Positions 1 through 7,379 of a stretch of 42,293 bases of DNA are shown here, in pieces. The notes beneath the pieces are model-generated. The model was not told the DNA's origin. It saw only the letters and a list, made by a program, of their open reading frames with translations, and made no database searches. A program made the translations under genes and the position numbers. How positions within the stretch are numbered: position 1 is the first letter of the stretch; each line of letters opens with the position of its first letter. The DNA is from a virus. Where the stretch lies: the IMG/VR virus record IMGVR_UViG_3300006805_000052, positions 1-42,293 of that record, one strand, 5' to 3'.

Positions 1-120
1 CCCGTTCAGGAGGCCTCGCCGGTGCGGCATTGGGCGAGCCGCGTGAAGTCTGACGCCGCCGTAGAGCAAATCCGCCGCGCCCGCGCCAAGGCCGGCATCA
101 TCTCGGGAGTCCCGTCATGA
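1..120 (+). CDS. C-terminal end of an unidentified protein (partial)
   Basis: Frame 1 is open from the window edge to a TGA at 118-120, giving 39 codons of a gene that starts upstream. The tail is basic and alanine-rich and ends GIISGVPS. Its stop overlaps the next start (ATGA), the coupling used throughout this block. The fragment is too short to assign a family. Confidence 0.6.
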   Translation, partial: PVQEASPVRHWASRVKSDAAVEQIRRARAKAGIISGVPS

Positions 121-410
121 CCGATGACACCCCCACGGCGGCGATGACCGCGAAACAGCGGAGGCTAGCGCGCCACGCGCTCGGCTTGCCGAACGACCGG
201 AGGTGCTCCTACCGCAACCGCTTCGCCACGGGCGCCGGCCCCGACAACGACGCATGGCGCGCGATGGTCGAGGCTGGGCTCGCCAGAATGCGCACCGGTG
301 TCGAGTGGATGGGCGGCATGGATGCCTTCTGGCTGACGCGCGCGGGGGCCAGGGCCGCGCTTGAGCCCGGCGAGAACCTTTCCTTCGAGGATTTCCCCCA
401 TGACCGATGA
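117..410 (+). CDS. Small phage accessory protein, unknown function
   Basis: A 97-residue product starting at the ATG that overlaps the previous stop by four bases. It begins with a Thr/Ala-rich stretch, then a basic segment (KQRRLARHALGL), then an aromatic region with WMGGMDAFWLTRAGARAALE. The motif LTRAGARAAL resembles the end of the short winged-helix-like accessory proteins common in alphaproteobacterial phages, but no family is recognised. It overlaps the next gene by 11 bases, consistent with one polycistronic unit. Confidence 0.6.
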   Translation: MTDDTPTAAMTAKQRRLARHALGLPNDRRCSYRNRFATGAGPDNDAWRAMVEAGLARMRTGVEWMGGMDAFWLTRAGARAALEPGENLSFEDFPHDR

Positions 411-957
411 AACCACCCCGATCGTGGAGCTGCTCGCGCGGGCGCTGGCCGAACAGAACGACCGCCTCTGGGACGGGGTTGATGATCCAGAAGACCCTTG
501 GTCTCGCAACAACTACCTCGCCGGTGCCGCCGACCTCCTCCGCCGCGCCGGTATTAGCGAGACGGCGGGGCTGGTGTGGGAGGAAGGCGGTGGACTTCTG
601 TGGCGCGCGTGGACGCCGTTCGGTACCCGATACGAGATCATCGAACTCGTCTACCGCAAGCCGATCCTTTGGCGCTCAGAGCACACGGCAAATGCCAAGA
701 GGCGCGTCGGGGGCGAGGATTTTCCAACGCCCGAGGCCGCCCGCGCCGCCTGCGAGGCCGACTACGCCGCCCGGATGCTCGCCGCGTGGCCCGCCGTGGC
801 GGCGGAGGTGGAGGGCATTCGCGCATCGTTGCCCGCTGTCGCCAGCCCGCTCGCAGCAACGCCCATTGACGATAGCGAAAGCCCCTCCGGTAGCGACAAC
901 ATCTCGGCCGAGGCTGAGAACCTGCGGAATGCCGCGATCAAGGAGCCGCAGCAGTGA
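400..957 (+). CDS. Phage accessory protein, paralogue of the gene at 2404
   Basis: A 185-residue protein. The ATG at 400 is chosen over the upstream in-frame one because it fits the overlap pattern and starts a sequence matching the paralogue. Two blocks recur in the gene at 2404-2907: AADLLRRAGI followed by AGLVW (residues about 45-65), and PEAARAACEADYAAR (about 110-125). Between them is an aromatic region that fits a small compact domain. The C-terminal 50 residues are Ser/Asp-rich and probably disordered. Function unknown; the duplicated architecture suggests a phage accessory family. Confidence 0.6.
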   Translation: MTDETTPIVELLARALAEQNDRLWDGVDDPEDPWSRNNYLAGAADLLRRAGISETAGLVWEEGGGLLWRAWTPFGTRYEIIELVYRKPILWRSEHTANAKRRVGGEDFPTPEAARAACEADYAARMLAAWPAVAAEVEGIRASLPAVASPLAATPIDDSESPSGSDNISAEAENLRNAAIKEPQQ

Positions 958-1241
958 CCACCACCATGTTCAAGGAGACCGAGGCCGACGTCGAAGTTCG
1001 CTCCGCAGCCTACCGCGTCACCGCCGCAGAGCTGCGCCAGTTCGTCGAGCGCTATGAGCGGCTTGAGTCCGAGCGCAAGGACCTGGCCGAGCAGATGAAG
1101 GAGGTCATGGCCGAGGCCCGAGCGCGTGGCTACGACGTGAAGGTGCTCAAGAAGCTGATCGCGCTGCGCAAGCGTGACGCCTCCGAAGTGAGCGAGGAGG
1201 AGGCGATCCTCTCGCTCTACAAGGAGGCGCTCGGGCTATGA
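954..1241 (+). CDS. GapR/DUF2312 family DNA-binding protein
   Basis: A 95-residue protein starting at GTG (954) with AAGGAG nine bases upstream, overlapping the previous stop. The core, AAELRQFVERYERLESERKDL then EQMKEVMAEARARGYDVK then LKKLIALRKRD and EEEAILSLYKEALG, matches the DUF2312/GapR family along its whole length. Caulobacter GapR forms coiled-coil oligomers that clamp overtwisted AT-rich DNA during replication and transcription. Phage copies may redirect or mimic the host protein; that role is inferred. The family is essentially alphaproteobacterial, so this gene is the best host indicator in the window. Confidence 0.85.
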   Translation: MTTTMFKETEADVEVRSAAYRVTAAELRQFVERYERLESERKDLAEQMKEVMAEARARGYDVKVLKKLIALRKRDASEVSEEEAILSLYKEALGL

Positions 1242-1453
1242 CCGACGATTGGTCCGACTGGATCGAGCACGCGGGCGGGCCATGCCCGGTTCTCGACGAG
1301 ACGCGCGTCATCCCCGGCTACCGCGCCGATGCCAACCCGGCGAAGGGCGTTCGGATGGAAGGCGAGTGGTCGGCTAGTTTCCTCGACTGGAGCCATGACG
1401 GCGCCGACGACGATATCATCCGCTACCGCGTCCGTAGCGAGCTGCCGGCATGA
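1238..1453 (+). CDS. Small EHDGG-type phage protein
   Basis: A 71-residue protein that starts four bases inside the GapR-like gene. It has a tryptophan-rich N-terminus (DWSDWIEHAGGPCPV), a central acidic and Gly-containing part, and ends with IIRYRVRSELPA. The W-x2-W-[IV]-E-H-x-GG head and I-x-RYR end recur in many small alphaproteobacterial phage proteins of unknown function. The head alone recurs at 3102 in this window. About 37 bases without a gene follow. Confidence 0.6.
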   Translation: MTDDWSDWIEHAGGPCPVLDETRVIPGYRADANPAKGVRMEGEWSASFLDWSHDGADDDIIRYRVRSELPA

Positions 1454-1490
1454 CCGGGATTTGTGCCCGTCCTCACGCGAGGGGCCTGGC

Positions 1491-1976
1491 ATGAGGGTGG
1501 ATCACCACACCGCCAAGCGCAGCCCCAAGGGCGTCACCGGCACGGCATGGACCTTGGCCGAGGATGCCCTGCTGCGCGCACGGGTCAACGCCGGGGATAG
1601 CTCCAAGGCGATCAGCGCCCGGATGGGCCGCAGTGTCACCGCCGTCGAGGGCAGGATGAAGCGGCTCAACCTCTCCATGCGCGGCAACCCCGAGCGCATG
1701 GACCAGATGCTCCGGGATCGCTGGGCTCGCGCCGCCTCGGTCGGTGAGGTGACCACGGCGCTCAAGTTGAGCCGGGGAACGGTGCTGGAAATGGCGGATC
1801 GCCTCGGCCTGCCCCAGCTGCCCCTTTTCGGTGGCAACCAGGGCCAGCCACGGCCTGGGGCACCCACGGGCATATCGGACGAGCAACTGGCGTGGGCGGC
1901 GCGCAATGCGGGCCACCCGGAGGCGGCGCTCATCATGGCAATGGCAACGGAGCCACGGCGGAGGATCGAAGCATGA
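1491..1976 (+). CDS. Helix-turn-helix (SANT/GcrA-like) accessory regulator
   Basis: A 161-residue protein. The ATG at 1491 begins a good reading and earlier in-frame ATGs lie inside the previous gene. Residues about 15-50 (TAWTLAEDALLRARVNAG then SSKAISARMGRSVTAVEGRM) have the W-x2-E-[DE]-x2-L and A-x3-GR-[ST]-x3-V pattern of SANT/Myb-like or GcrA-like HTH domains. A second possible HTH follows (VGEVTTALKLSRGTVLEMADRL, residues about 85-105). It probably regulates phage or host transcription. The target is not visible. Confidence 0.6.
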   Translation: MRVDHHTAKRSPKGVTGTAWTLAEDALLRARVNAGDSSKAISARMGRSVTAVEGRMKRLNLSMRGNPERMDQMLRDRWARAASVGEVTTALKLSRGTVLEMADRLGLPQLPLFGGNQGQPRPGAPTGISDEQLAWAARNAGHPEAALIMAMATEPRRRIEA

Positions 1977-2407
1977 ACAGCATGGACTTGGACTTCGCTG
2001 GTCGGCGCGAGCTGATCGAGACAATCGAGGCTCAACGCTTCTACCTCGCCGAGATGACCGGCCGGGTCGAGCCATCCGACTTGCAGCCCGGCGCGCGCCT
2101 GACGTCCACCGAGATGCGGATCATGAGCGCTCTCTCCACCCAGCGCGGCAAGATCGTCACGGAGGAGGGGCTGCTCGCCGCGGCCTACTTTGATCGCCCG
2201 GATTGCGACTGGCCCGAGCTGAAGATCATGGCCGTCTGGATCTGCAAGCTGCGGAGGAAGATCACCGTCCCGATCAGGTCGGTCTACGGCGTGGGCTACG
2301 TGATCGACAAGCCGGCCGATCCTCTCGGCCATCTGTCGGACTGGCAGCGCAGGGCGGACGAGGAGGGCTGTGGGGCTCTGATCAAGGCGATTGGAGACGT
2401 GGCATGA
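1973..2407 (+). CDS. Stand-alone OmpR/PhoB-type winged-helix protein
   Basis: A 144-residue protein overlapping its upstream neighbour by four bases. Residues about 40-105 carry the signature of an OmpR-type C-terminal DNA-binding domain: LTSTEMRIMSAL, then KIVTEEGLL, then a recognition-helix region with LKIMAVWICKLRRKI and the terminal hairpin VYGVGYVID. No receiver domain is present; a short helical N-terminus (LIETIEAQRFYLAEM) may be a coiled coil. A lone wHTH domain suggests a phage transcription factor that does not respond to a sensor kinase. Confident in the fold, not in the target. Confidence 0.7.
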   Translation: MNSMDLDFAGRRELIETIEAQRFYLAEMTGRVEPSDLQPGARLTSTEMRIMSALSTQRGKIVTEEGLLAAAYFDRPDCDWPELKIMAVWICKLRRKITVPIRSVYGVGYVIDKPADPLGHLSDWQRRADEEGCGALIKAIGDVA

Positions 2408-2907
2408 GCGCTGACATCATCGGCCCGCTCGTGGAGCGCATTGCGATGGCACTCGCTGAGTACGACACCGACATTCGTGAATGCCGCCCTTATGTTGAAG
2501 CCGCCGCCGACCTCCTCCGCCGCGCCGGTATCGGTGAGCCAGCGGGGCTGGTGTGGCGAGGCGACGAGGCTGAGACACCCTTTGAAACGTACTACCGGGT
2601 CTATCGAGACGGCACGTTCTCGGCCGCCGCCCTCACCACCAGTCTAGGTGCGCGCCGGCTGATCGGGAACAACTTCAGCTCGCCCGAGGCCGCCCGCGCC
2701 GCCTGCGAAGCGGACTATGCCGCCCGCCTGCTCGCTGCGGGATGGGTGCCTGCGGATACGAGCGCCCACGATGGCGCCACCATCTCGAAGGGGAGCATCG
2801 CCGCCGACCTCGCCCAAGTGCGGGAGGCCATCGCTAAGCAGCCGCTCGCCACGCGCGCCGCACTGTCCGGGCGGTTCAAGGTCGGGGAGGGCCAGAGCGA
2901 TGGCTAA
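2404..2907 (+). CDS. Phage accessory protein with a transferable C-terminal tail
   Basis: A 167-residue protein starting at an ATG overlapping the previous stop. It repeats the AADLLRRAGI...AGLVW and PEAARAACEADYAAR blocks of the gene at 400-957. Its last 37 residues contain AADLAQVREAIAKQPLATRA and FKVGEGQ. This tail is 28/34 identical to the C-terminus of the unrelated reverse-strand protein at 41344-41682, so it behaves as a mobile module. Function unknown. The tail resembles a short helix plus basic patch. Confidence 0.6.
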   Translation: MSADIIGPLVERIAMALAEYDTDIRECRPYVEAAADLLRRAGIGEPAGLVWRGDEAETPFETYYRVYRDGTFSAAALTTSLGARRLIGNNFSSPEAARAACEADYAARLLAAGWVPADTSAHDGATISKGSIAADLAQVREAIAKQPLATRAALSGRFKVGEGQSDG

Positions 2908-3109
2908 CGTGCTCCTCATGGTCCTGTCGACCTACTCCGGCCTACTGAGCGCCGATCTGGCAACGCCGGGGCTGCAGATGGTGACGCAGGCGCAGTGCGA
3001 GGCCGTGATCCGCCTCGCCGAGGACGTGCCGCCGCGCAAGGTCATGGTGACCTGCATTTCGCCGGACGGCGGGGTCACTTCGTCTCAACAGGAGGGCGGC
3101 AATGGCTGA
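2900..3109 (+). CDS. Small protein with hydrophobic N-terminus
   Basis: A 69-residue product; the ATG at 2900 overlaps the previous gene by eight bases. The N-terminus (MANVLLMVLSTYSGLLSADL) is hydrophobic and could be a weak signal or anchor, although it lacks positive charge. The rest contains two cysteines (QCEAVI and VTCISPDG) and an acidic tail. The CISPDG motif recurs at the end of the neighbouring gene at 3782, hinting at a shared small periplasmic fold. Function unknown. Confidence 0.5.
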   Translation: MANVLLMVLSTYSGLLSADLATPGLQMVTQAQCEAVIRLAEDVPPRKVMVTCISPDGGVTSSQQEGGNG

Positions 3110-3290
3110 GGAATGGGGGCCTTGGGTCGAGCATGACGGCGGCCATCCGCAAGGCCGTCGGCCCGAAGGCAGGCGCCGCATGATCGCCCACCCCCTCAAC
3201 CCCGCCCAATGCGCCTACCTCGCCCTATCGGTCGTGCTGCTCATCGCACTCGCCTGGGTCTGGCTGACGATGGAGGATGACGATGCCTGA
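3102..3290 (+). CDS. Truncated EHDGG head fused in frame to a membrane segment
   Basis: A 62-residue reading frame. The first 26 residues (MAEEWGPWVEHDGGHPQG...) repeat the head of the gene at 1238 but stop after the GG. From the internal ATG at 3180 it continues as MIAHPLNPAQCAYLAL and a single transmembrane helix (VVLLIALAWVWLTM) with an acidic tail. Either the whole frame is translated, or the real gene is the 36-residue membrane peptide from 3180 and the head is a remnant. Confidence 0.45.
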   Translation: MAEEWGPWVEHDGGHPQGRRPEGRRRMIAHPLNPAQCAYLALSVVLLIALAWVWLTMEDDDA

Positions 3291-3513
3291 CACCGAGACC
3301 GCAGACCTCGCCGACACGCCCACCGACGACCTCATCCTCGAACTGGCCGAGCTGATCCGAGAGGGCGAGGGCCTGGAGGCCGAACTCCGCGACGGCGAAA
3401 AGGCGTACCGCGAGGCCAAGGCCGCATGGGCCGCCATCTCCGAGCGCATGGACGAGCACGAGCGGCTCAAGGCGGCGGCGCATGAGGAGCTGCGGCGGAG
3501 GATGGTCGGATGA
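3283..3513 (+). CDS. Small coiled-coil protein
   Basis: A 76-residue, highly charged, almost entirely helical protein. ATG 3283 is preferred to ATG 3277 because GGAGG at 3272-3276 then lies six bases upstream. Residues about 18-70 form a heptad-like coil (LILELAELIREGEGLEAELR, AYREAKAAWAAISERMDEHE). Likely an oligomerising accessory protein; no family recognised. It overlaps the next gene by four bases. Confidence 0.55.
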   Translation: MPDTETADLADTPTDDLILELAELIREGEGLEAELRDGEKAYREAKAAWAAISERMDEHERLKAAAHEELRRRMVG

Positions 3514-3785
3514 ATGGCGCGATCTTCCAAGCCTTCGGAGAGGATGGCCAGACGCTCGGATGGGGCGGCGGGTCCTCATGGCCGGTCACGATCCACACCA
3601 GAGCCGCCGGGACCATCTGGTCCGTCAGGGCGGACGATGGCAACCGCTGCGGCTGGCTGGTCGGCTGGCCGATTGGGGCGCAAGTCACCGCCCGAAAGAT
3701 GATCGACGTGAAGCGCCTCGAATGGATCGGCTATCCAGAATGGCACATCGCCCCTGAATTCCAGGGCGGGAGGATGGTCGGATGA
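3510..3785 (+). CDS. Small aromatic/glycine-rich phage protein
   Basis: A 91-residue protein starting at ATG 3510, four bases inside the upstream gene. It is rich in Trp and Gly, with many short strands (WGGGSSWPVTIHT, IWSVRADDG, GWLVGWPIGAQVTARKM, WIGYPEWHIA), suggesting a small all-beta fold. A competing frame (3482-3757) lacks a matching start context. No family is recognised. Confidence 0.5.
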   Translation: MNGAIFQAFGEDGQTLGWGGGSSWPVTIHTRAAGTIWSVRADDGNRCGWLVGWPIGAQVTARKMIDVKRLEWIGYPEWHIAPEFQGGRMVG

Positions 3786-3970
3786 GGCAAAACGCGGAGC
3801 CTCTGCTGTTGCTCACCTTCATGGCCTGTGTTCTCGGCGGGATACTGTGGATGGCCAGTATGGCCGACCGAGCAAGAGAGGCAGAGTGCTCGACGCTCAG
3901 CGGCGCCTACACCGCCGGCCGCTCAAGCCTGTGCATCAGTCCAGACGGGCGGGTGCTTCGCGCATGGTAG
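3782..3970 (+). CDS. Small membrane-anchored or secreted protein
   Basis: A 62-residue product. After MRQNAEP comes a strong hydrophobic helix (LLLLTFMACVLGGILWMASM) and then a small charged domain with two cysteines ending in SLCISPDGRVL. The topology fits an inner-membrane anchor with a periplasmic tail. The CISPDG motif is shared with the gene at 2900. It overlaps both neighbours. Confidence 0.55.
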   Translation: MRQNAEPLLLLTFMACVLGGILWMASMADRAREAECSTLSGAYTAGRSSLCISPDGRVLRAW

Positions 3971-4170
3971 ACCAACGCGACGAAAGCGATGCGGTGTCCC
4001 AGGAGCCCTGTGACGAGTGGGCTTTCCACGAGCACGCGGGCGACAGGTGGGCCGAGCTTTACCGGTGCCTGGTGCAGCATGGAAAGAAATCTGGGATGCG
4101 CGTTTTTGTGGACGGCGGCCGTCATGGCCGGATCCGTATCGTATGCCCTGACGGCAAGGTCTTCGAATGA
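3964..4170 (+). CDS. Small hypothetical phage protein
   Basis: A 68-residue protein from ATG 3964, overlapping the previous stop in ATGGTAG. It is acidic at the N-terminus (DQRDESDAVSQEPCDEWAF) and ends with two likely strands (MRVFVDGG and RIRIVCPDGKVF). The terminal CPDG again resembles the CxSPDG ends of the genes at 2900 and 3782. Function unknown. Confidence 0.5.
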   Translation: MVDQRDESDAVSQEPCDEWAFHEHAGDRWAELYRCLVQHGKKSGMRVFVDGGRHGRIRIVCPDGKVFE

Positions 4171-4526
4171 GGCTCGCTATCCCCCGCCTCGACTGCGCCG
4201 GCTGCACGGCCTGCTGCACCATCGTGCCCTTCTCCGACGCCGACAAGGCCGCGCTCACCGCCCGCAAGCCGTTCCTGGCATGGGAGCGTAACCCCGAGGG
4301 GCCGGGCTGGATCATCACGCAGGCGCGGCTCACCGGGCGCTGCCCCTTCATCGGGCCGGGTGGCTGCACCATCCACGGAACGCCGGACTACCCCGCCATC
4401 TGCCGCGTCTACGGCGTCACCGACCACCCGCAGCTGCGATGCGCAATCGGCAAGCGGCCGAAGCAGCCCCTCACGCATGACCAGGCGCAGGAAGTCCTGC
4501 GCGCCGACAAGGAGCCTCGCCCGTGA
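4167..4526 (+). CDS. YkgJ-like cysteine-cluster protein
   Basis: A 119-residue protein. The N-terminal CAGCTACC cluster (residues about 10-17), then CPFIGPGGCTIHG and PAICRVYG, and a later LRC, give the spaced cysteine set of the YkgJ/CxxCxxCC family (putative zinc or iron-sulfur cluster binding). Family members are often annotated as Fe-S oxidoreductases without proven activity. The protein is full-length for the family. Its phage role is unknown; cluster-based protein modification is one possibility. Confidence 0.7.
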   Translation: MRLAIPRLDCAGCTACCTIVPFSDADKAALTARKPFLAWERNPEGPGWIITQARLTGRCPFIGPGGCTIHGTPDYPAICRVYGVTDHPQLRCAIGKRPKQPLTHDQAQEVLRADKEPRP

Positions 4527-5149
4527 GCAAGACCAAGGCCGCCGAGGTACTCTGCCCGGCAATGGACGCCCGCCTGCGGACGACGGGGGCAACCCCGACG
4601 CTGATCCCCAAGCCCGAGCCCGACATGAAGATCCCGGACCTGAAGAAGCGCGCGAAGGCCCACGCCAAGGCGCTGCGAAACGTCGAGCACGCCAACCTGT
4701 CCACTCTCGCCCGCGCGCGCGCCTCCGTGAATGAGCCGTGGTTCGGCTGTCCCGCCGGCCGGGCCGCCGCTGTTGGCCTCGCATCGATGAAGCCGGCCGA
4801 TCTGGACATGCCGATGCTCTGGGAGGCCATCCAGCGCGTCCGGGCCGTCTACTCCCGGTACTGGCAGGCCATCGGCGCGCCTTCGCCCAATCCTCGGGGA
4901 ATGGATCTCGAGCTTCTGCCCGAGGAATTCGGCTCGGACGGCGTTCAGGTCGATGGCGGATGGGACGACCGATCCGAGCGCGAGCGCGTCGAGGCGGCGA
5001 CCAATGCCATGATGCACATGGAGCGCGTCCTCGGCATGGCCGGGTATGGCGTGTCCGTAGAGGTCAAGGCCGTCGTGCTGCGGGATGAGCAGTGCCGGCA
5101 TGTGGATCGGCTGATCGCCGGGCTGGCGGCGGTGGCAAGGGAGGGGTGA
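4523..5149 (+). CDS. Hypothetical protein upstream of the terminase genes
   Basis: A 208-residue protein overlapping the YkgJ-like gene by four bases. It is mostly helical. A basic segment (KIPDLKKRAKAHAKALRNVE) is followed by conserved-looking tryptophans and tyrosines (LWEAIQRVRAVYSRYW) and a C-terminal helix (VLRDEQCRHVDRLIAGLAAV). Its size and position just before the small terminase match late-regulator or antiterminator-like genes in other alphaproteobacterial phages. That role is inferred from position only. Confidence 0.5.
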   Translation: MSKTKAAEVLCPAMDARLRTTGATPTLIPKPEPDMKIPDLKKRAKAHAKALRNVEHANLSTLARARASVNEPWFGCPAGRAAAVGLASMKPADLDMPMLWEAIQRVRAVYSRYWQAIGAPSPNPRGMDLELLPEEFGSDGVQVDGGWDDRSERERVEAATNAMMHMERVLGMAGYGVSVEVKAVVLRDEQCRHVDRLIAGLAAVAREG

Positions 5150-5151
5150 GG

Positions 5152-5460
5152 ATGGAAGAGTTTCAGGAGCGGCTTGAGAGCATTCTTGCGGGCTACGATC
5201 AGAGTGGCATTCGGAGCGCTGGCGTACTGTCGCCAGGCCTCGACATGGACGCCATCGAGTGTGGCATGGCGGACGGCATCGTGTCGTTCGCGGGCGAGGC
5301 CTGGCAAAACATGACCACCGGCCCGGAGCCGGTCGTCGACATGAAGCTGGCGCATGGCGGCAAGAGCATTCGTGTGATCCTGAACATGGACATGGCGTAT
5401 GACATGCTCGCCGCGTTGGTGGGGGCCATGCGGGATTCAGCCGCAGGCATCCGGGAATAA
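5152..5460 (+). CDS. Hypothetical protein, last gene of the left block
   Basis: A 102-residue protein starting at ATG 5152, just after the upstream TGA. It is acidic and Met-rich, with a central region (MDAIECGMADGIVSFAGEAW) and a C-terminal helix (MAYDMLAALVGAMRDSA). No motif is recognised. It is followed by about 50 bases and then a strong terminator, marking the end of the small-gene operon. Confidence 0.55.
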   Translation: MEEFQERLESILAGYDQSGIRSAGVLSPGLDMDAIECGMADGIVSFAGEAWQNMTTGPEPVVDMKLAHGGKSIRVILNMDMAYDMLAALVGAMRDSAAGIRE

Positions 5461-5511
5461 TCGTCATTGACGCACTCGCGAAAATGTGCCATTTCTCAAG
5501 GCGACCCATTG

Positions 5512-5549
5512 CGCCCGGAGGCTAAATGCCTGCCGGGCGTCTTCTTTTT
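5512..5549 (+). terminator. Rho-independent terminator before the packaging genes
   Basis: A stem of CGCCCGG plus AGGC pairs across a TAAAT loop with GCCT and CCGGGCG (one bulged G at 5532). It is followed directly by TCTTCTTTTT. It separates the small-gene block from the terminase operon, so late genes probably have their own promoter or an antitermination step. Confidence 0.75.
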
Positions 5550-5563
5550 GGGGGCCACCATGC

Positions 5564-6142
5564 ATGCCACGCAGTGACGAAACCCCGGACGCCTCCGGCG
5601 ACAGGGATTCCGCTGGCCGCTTCCTGCCGAGCAACCGCTTCTGGGAGCCGGCCTCGAAGCTCGCCGGCCGGAAGCCGATCTTTGAGCATCCCGAGGATCT
5701 GCGCGCAGCGTGTGTCCGCTACTTCGAGTGGAACGACACTAGCCCGCTCTATCGCGACGAGCTGGTGACCTTTCAGGGGGCCGCTACCCACGAACCCATC
5801 CCGCTCGCCCGCGTGCTGACCATCGCCGGCCTCTGCATCAACATCGGCATCGGGTTATCGACCTGGAAGCTCTGGCGCCAGGACCGGCAAGAGTTGAAGG
5901 ACGTTATCGAGTGGGCCGAGATGGTCATCGCCGAGCACCAGATGCAGATGGGCTTCTCGGGGCAGGCGAACCCGGCCATCGTGAGCCGCGTGCTGGGGCT
6001 CGCTGACAAGTCTGAGCTGAGCGGGCCGGGTGGCGGACCGATCGAAACGCAAGAGGTCAGCGCCCGTGTTATCCTCACTGAGCGCCTCGCTCGCCTCGCT
6101 GCCCGCAACGGAGAGAACGGCGGTACTGGCGAGCCTGTCTGA
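5564..6142 (+). CDS. Terminase small subunit (P22 gp3-like)
   Basis: A 192-residue DNA-recognition subunit of the packaging motor. ATG 5564 is chosen because the longer frame would run through the terminator. The pattern GRFLPSNRFWE, then PEDLRAACVRYFEWNDTSPL, then VLTIAGLCINIGIG with TWKLWR, then NPAIVSRVLGLADKSE follows the GP3_package (P22 gp3-like) family nearly end to end: an N-terminal DNA-binding helical part and a C-terminal region that engages the large subunit. The end overlaps the large terminase gene in another frame by about 77 bases. Confidence 0.85.
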   Translation: MPRSDETPDASGDRDSAGRFLPSNRFWEPASKLAGRKPIFEHPEDLRAACVRYFEWNDTSPLYRDELVTFQGAATHEPIPLARVLTIAGLCINIGIGLSTWKLWRQDRQELKDVIEWAEMVIAEHQMQMGFSGQANPAIVSRVLGLADKSELSGPGGGPIETQEVSARVILTERLARLAARNGENGGTGEPV

Positions 6143-7379
6143 CGCGCAGGCGGAGCAACTCCTCTGGGACTGGCGGTTCTGGGCTCGGCCCAACCAGATC
6201 GAACCCGCTGGGGACTGGCTCACCTGGGTCATTGATGCTGGCAGGGGATACGGCAAGACCCGAAGCGGTGCCGAGTGGGTCCGCGAGCAGGTCGACGCCG
6301 GTGCCGAGCGCATCGCGCTGATCGGCGAGACCTACAAGGACCTTGTCGAGGTCATGTGCTACGGGGACAGCGGCCTAGCCTCCGTGTTCCCCCCACACCA
6401 GGCGCCGAAGATCATCGTCAACCCGAGCGTGACCATCACGTTCCACACTGGCGCCGTCGCTCTGGGCTACAACGCAACCCAACCCTCGCAGCTTCGCGGC
6501 CCGCAGTTCGACCGGGCGTGGTGCGACGAGCTGGCGAAGTGGCAGAAGGCCCGCGAGACGTGGGACATGCTGCAGTTCGCTTTGCGCCTCGGCGACCGGC
6601 CTCGGGCACTGGTCACCACGACGCCACGGCCGATCCCGCTACTCAAGGAAATCAAGGCTGACCCTCGGACCGTTGTGACGAGTGGCAGCACCTTCGATAA
6701 CGCCGCGAACCTGGCGCCGACCTTCCTAGCGGCGATCCGGGAGAAGTACGAGGGCACGCGCCTCGGGCGGCAGGAACTGTTCGCGGAGACGCTGGACGAC
6801 CTGCCTGGTGCGCTCTGGACCCGCGCCATGCTGGATGGGCACCGCGTCCGCGACACGCCGCAGATGGCTCGGGTTGTCGTGGCAATCGACCCAAGCGGAA
6901 CCGGTGGGGCCGGGGACGATGGCGACGACATCGGCATCATCGTAGCCGGCAAAGGCGTCGATGGGCGAGGCTACGTTCTGGCCGACCGATCCTGTAAGCT
7001 ATCCCCCGACGGATGGGGGCGACGGGCCGTCGAGGCATATCATGAATTCAAGGCTGACCGCATCGTCGCGGAGCGCAACTTCGGAGGGGCGATGGTCGAG
7101 CATGTCATCCGCACCGTCGACAGGCGCGCCTCCTACCGCGAGGTGACTGCATCGCGCGGGAAGGTCGCCCGCGCCGAGCCTGTGGCGGCGCTCTACGAGC
7201 AGGGCCGCGTCAGCCATGTCGGCGGCTTGTCGGCGGTCGAGGATCAGCTCTGCCTGATCGCGCCGGACGGCTACGTTGGCGAGGGCTCGCCCGACCGTGC
7301 CGACGCTCTGGTCTGGGCGCTGACCGAACTGATGCTCGATGAGGGCAGGGGCGTCACGTCGAAAGAGTTCCTGCTTTGA
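6066..7379 (+). CDS. Terminase large subunit (ATPase-nuclease)
   Basis: Packaging motor, about 437 residues from GTG 6066 (AAGAGG nine bases upstream); GTG 6030 would add 12. Counting from 6030: Walker A GRGYGKTR (71-78), Walker B FDRAWCDELAKW with D166/E167, and coupling motif VTTTPRP (195-201). The RNase H-like nuclease has D287 in VAIDPSG, E348 in IVAERN and D422/D425 in SPDRADALVWAL. All catalytic positions are present. It belongs to the COG5323/Terminase_6 group common in alphaproteobacterial phages. Its stop overlaps the portal start. Confidence 0.93.
   Translation: MLSSLSASLASLPATERTAVLASLSDAQAEQLLWDWRFWARPNQIEPAGDWLTWVIDAGRGYGKTRSGAEWVREQVDAGAERIALIGETYKDLVEVMCYGDSGLASVFPPHQAPKIIVNPSVTITFHTGAVALGYNATQPSQLRGPQFDRAWCDELAKWQKARETWDMLQFALRLGDRPRALVTTTPRPIPLLKEIKADPRTVVTSGSTFDNAANLAPTFLAAIREKYEGTRLGRQELFAETLDDLPGALWTRAMLDGHRVRDTPQMARVVVAIDPSGTGGAGDDGDDIGIIVAGKGVDGRGYVLADRSCKLSPDGWGRRAVEAYHEFKADRIVAERNFGGAMVEHVIRTVDRRASYREVTASRGKVARAEPVAALYEQGRVSHVGGLSAVEDQLCLIAPDGYVGEGSPDRADALVWALTELMLDEGRGVTSKEFLL

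Noticed and set aside
4523-5149. Gene considered as a Q/RinA-type late activator
   Set aside because: Position fits, but I see no RinA or antiterminator motif, so it stays hypothetical.
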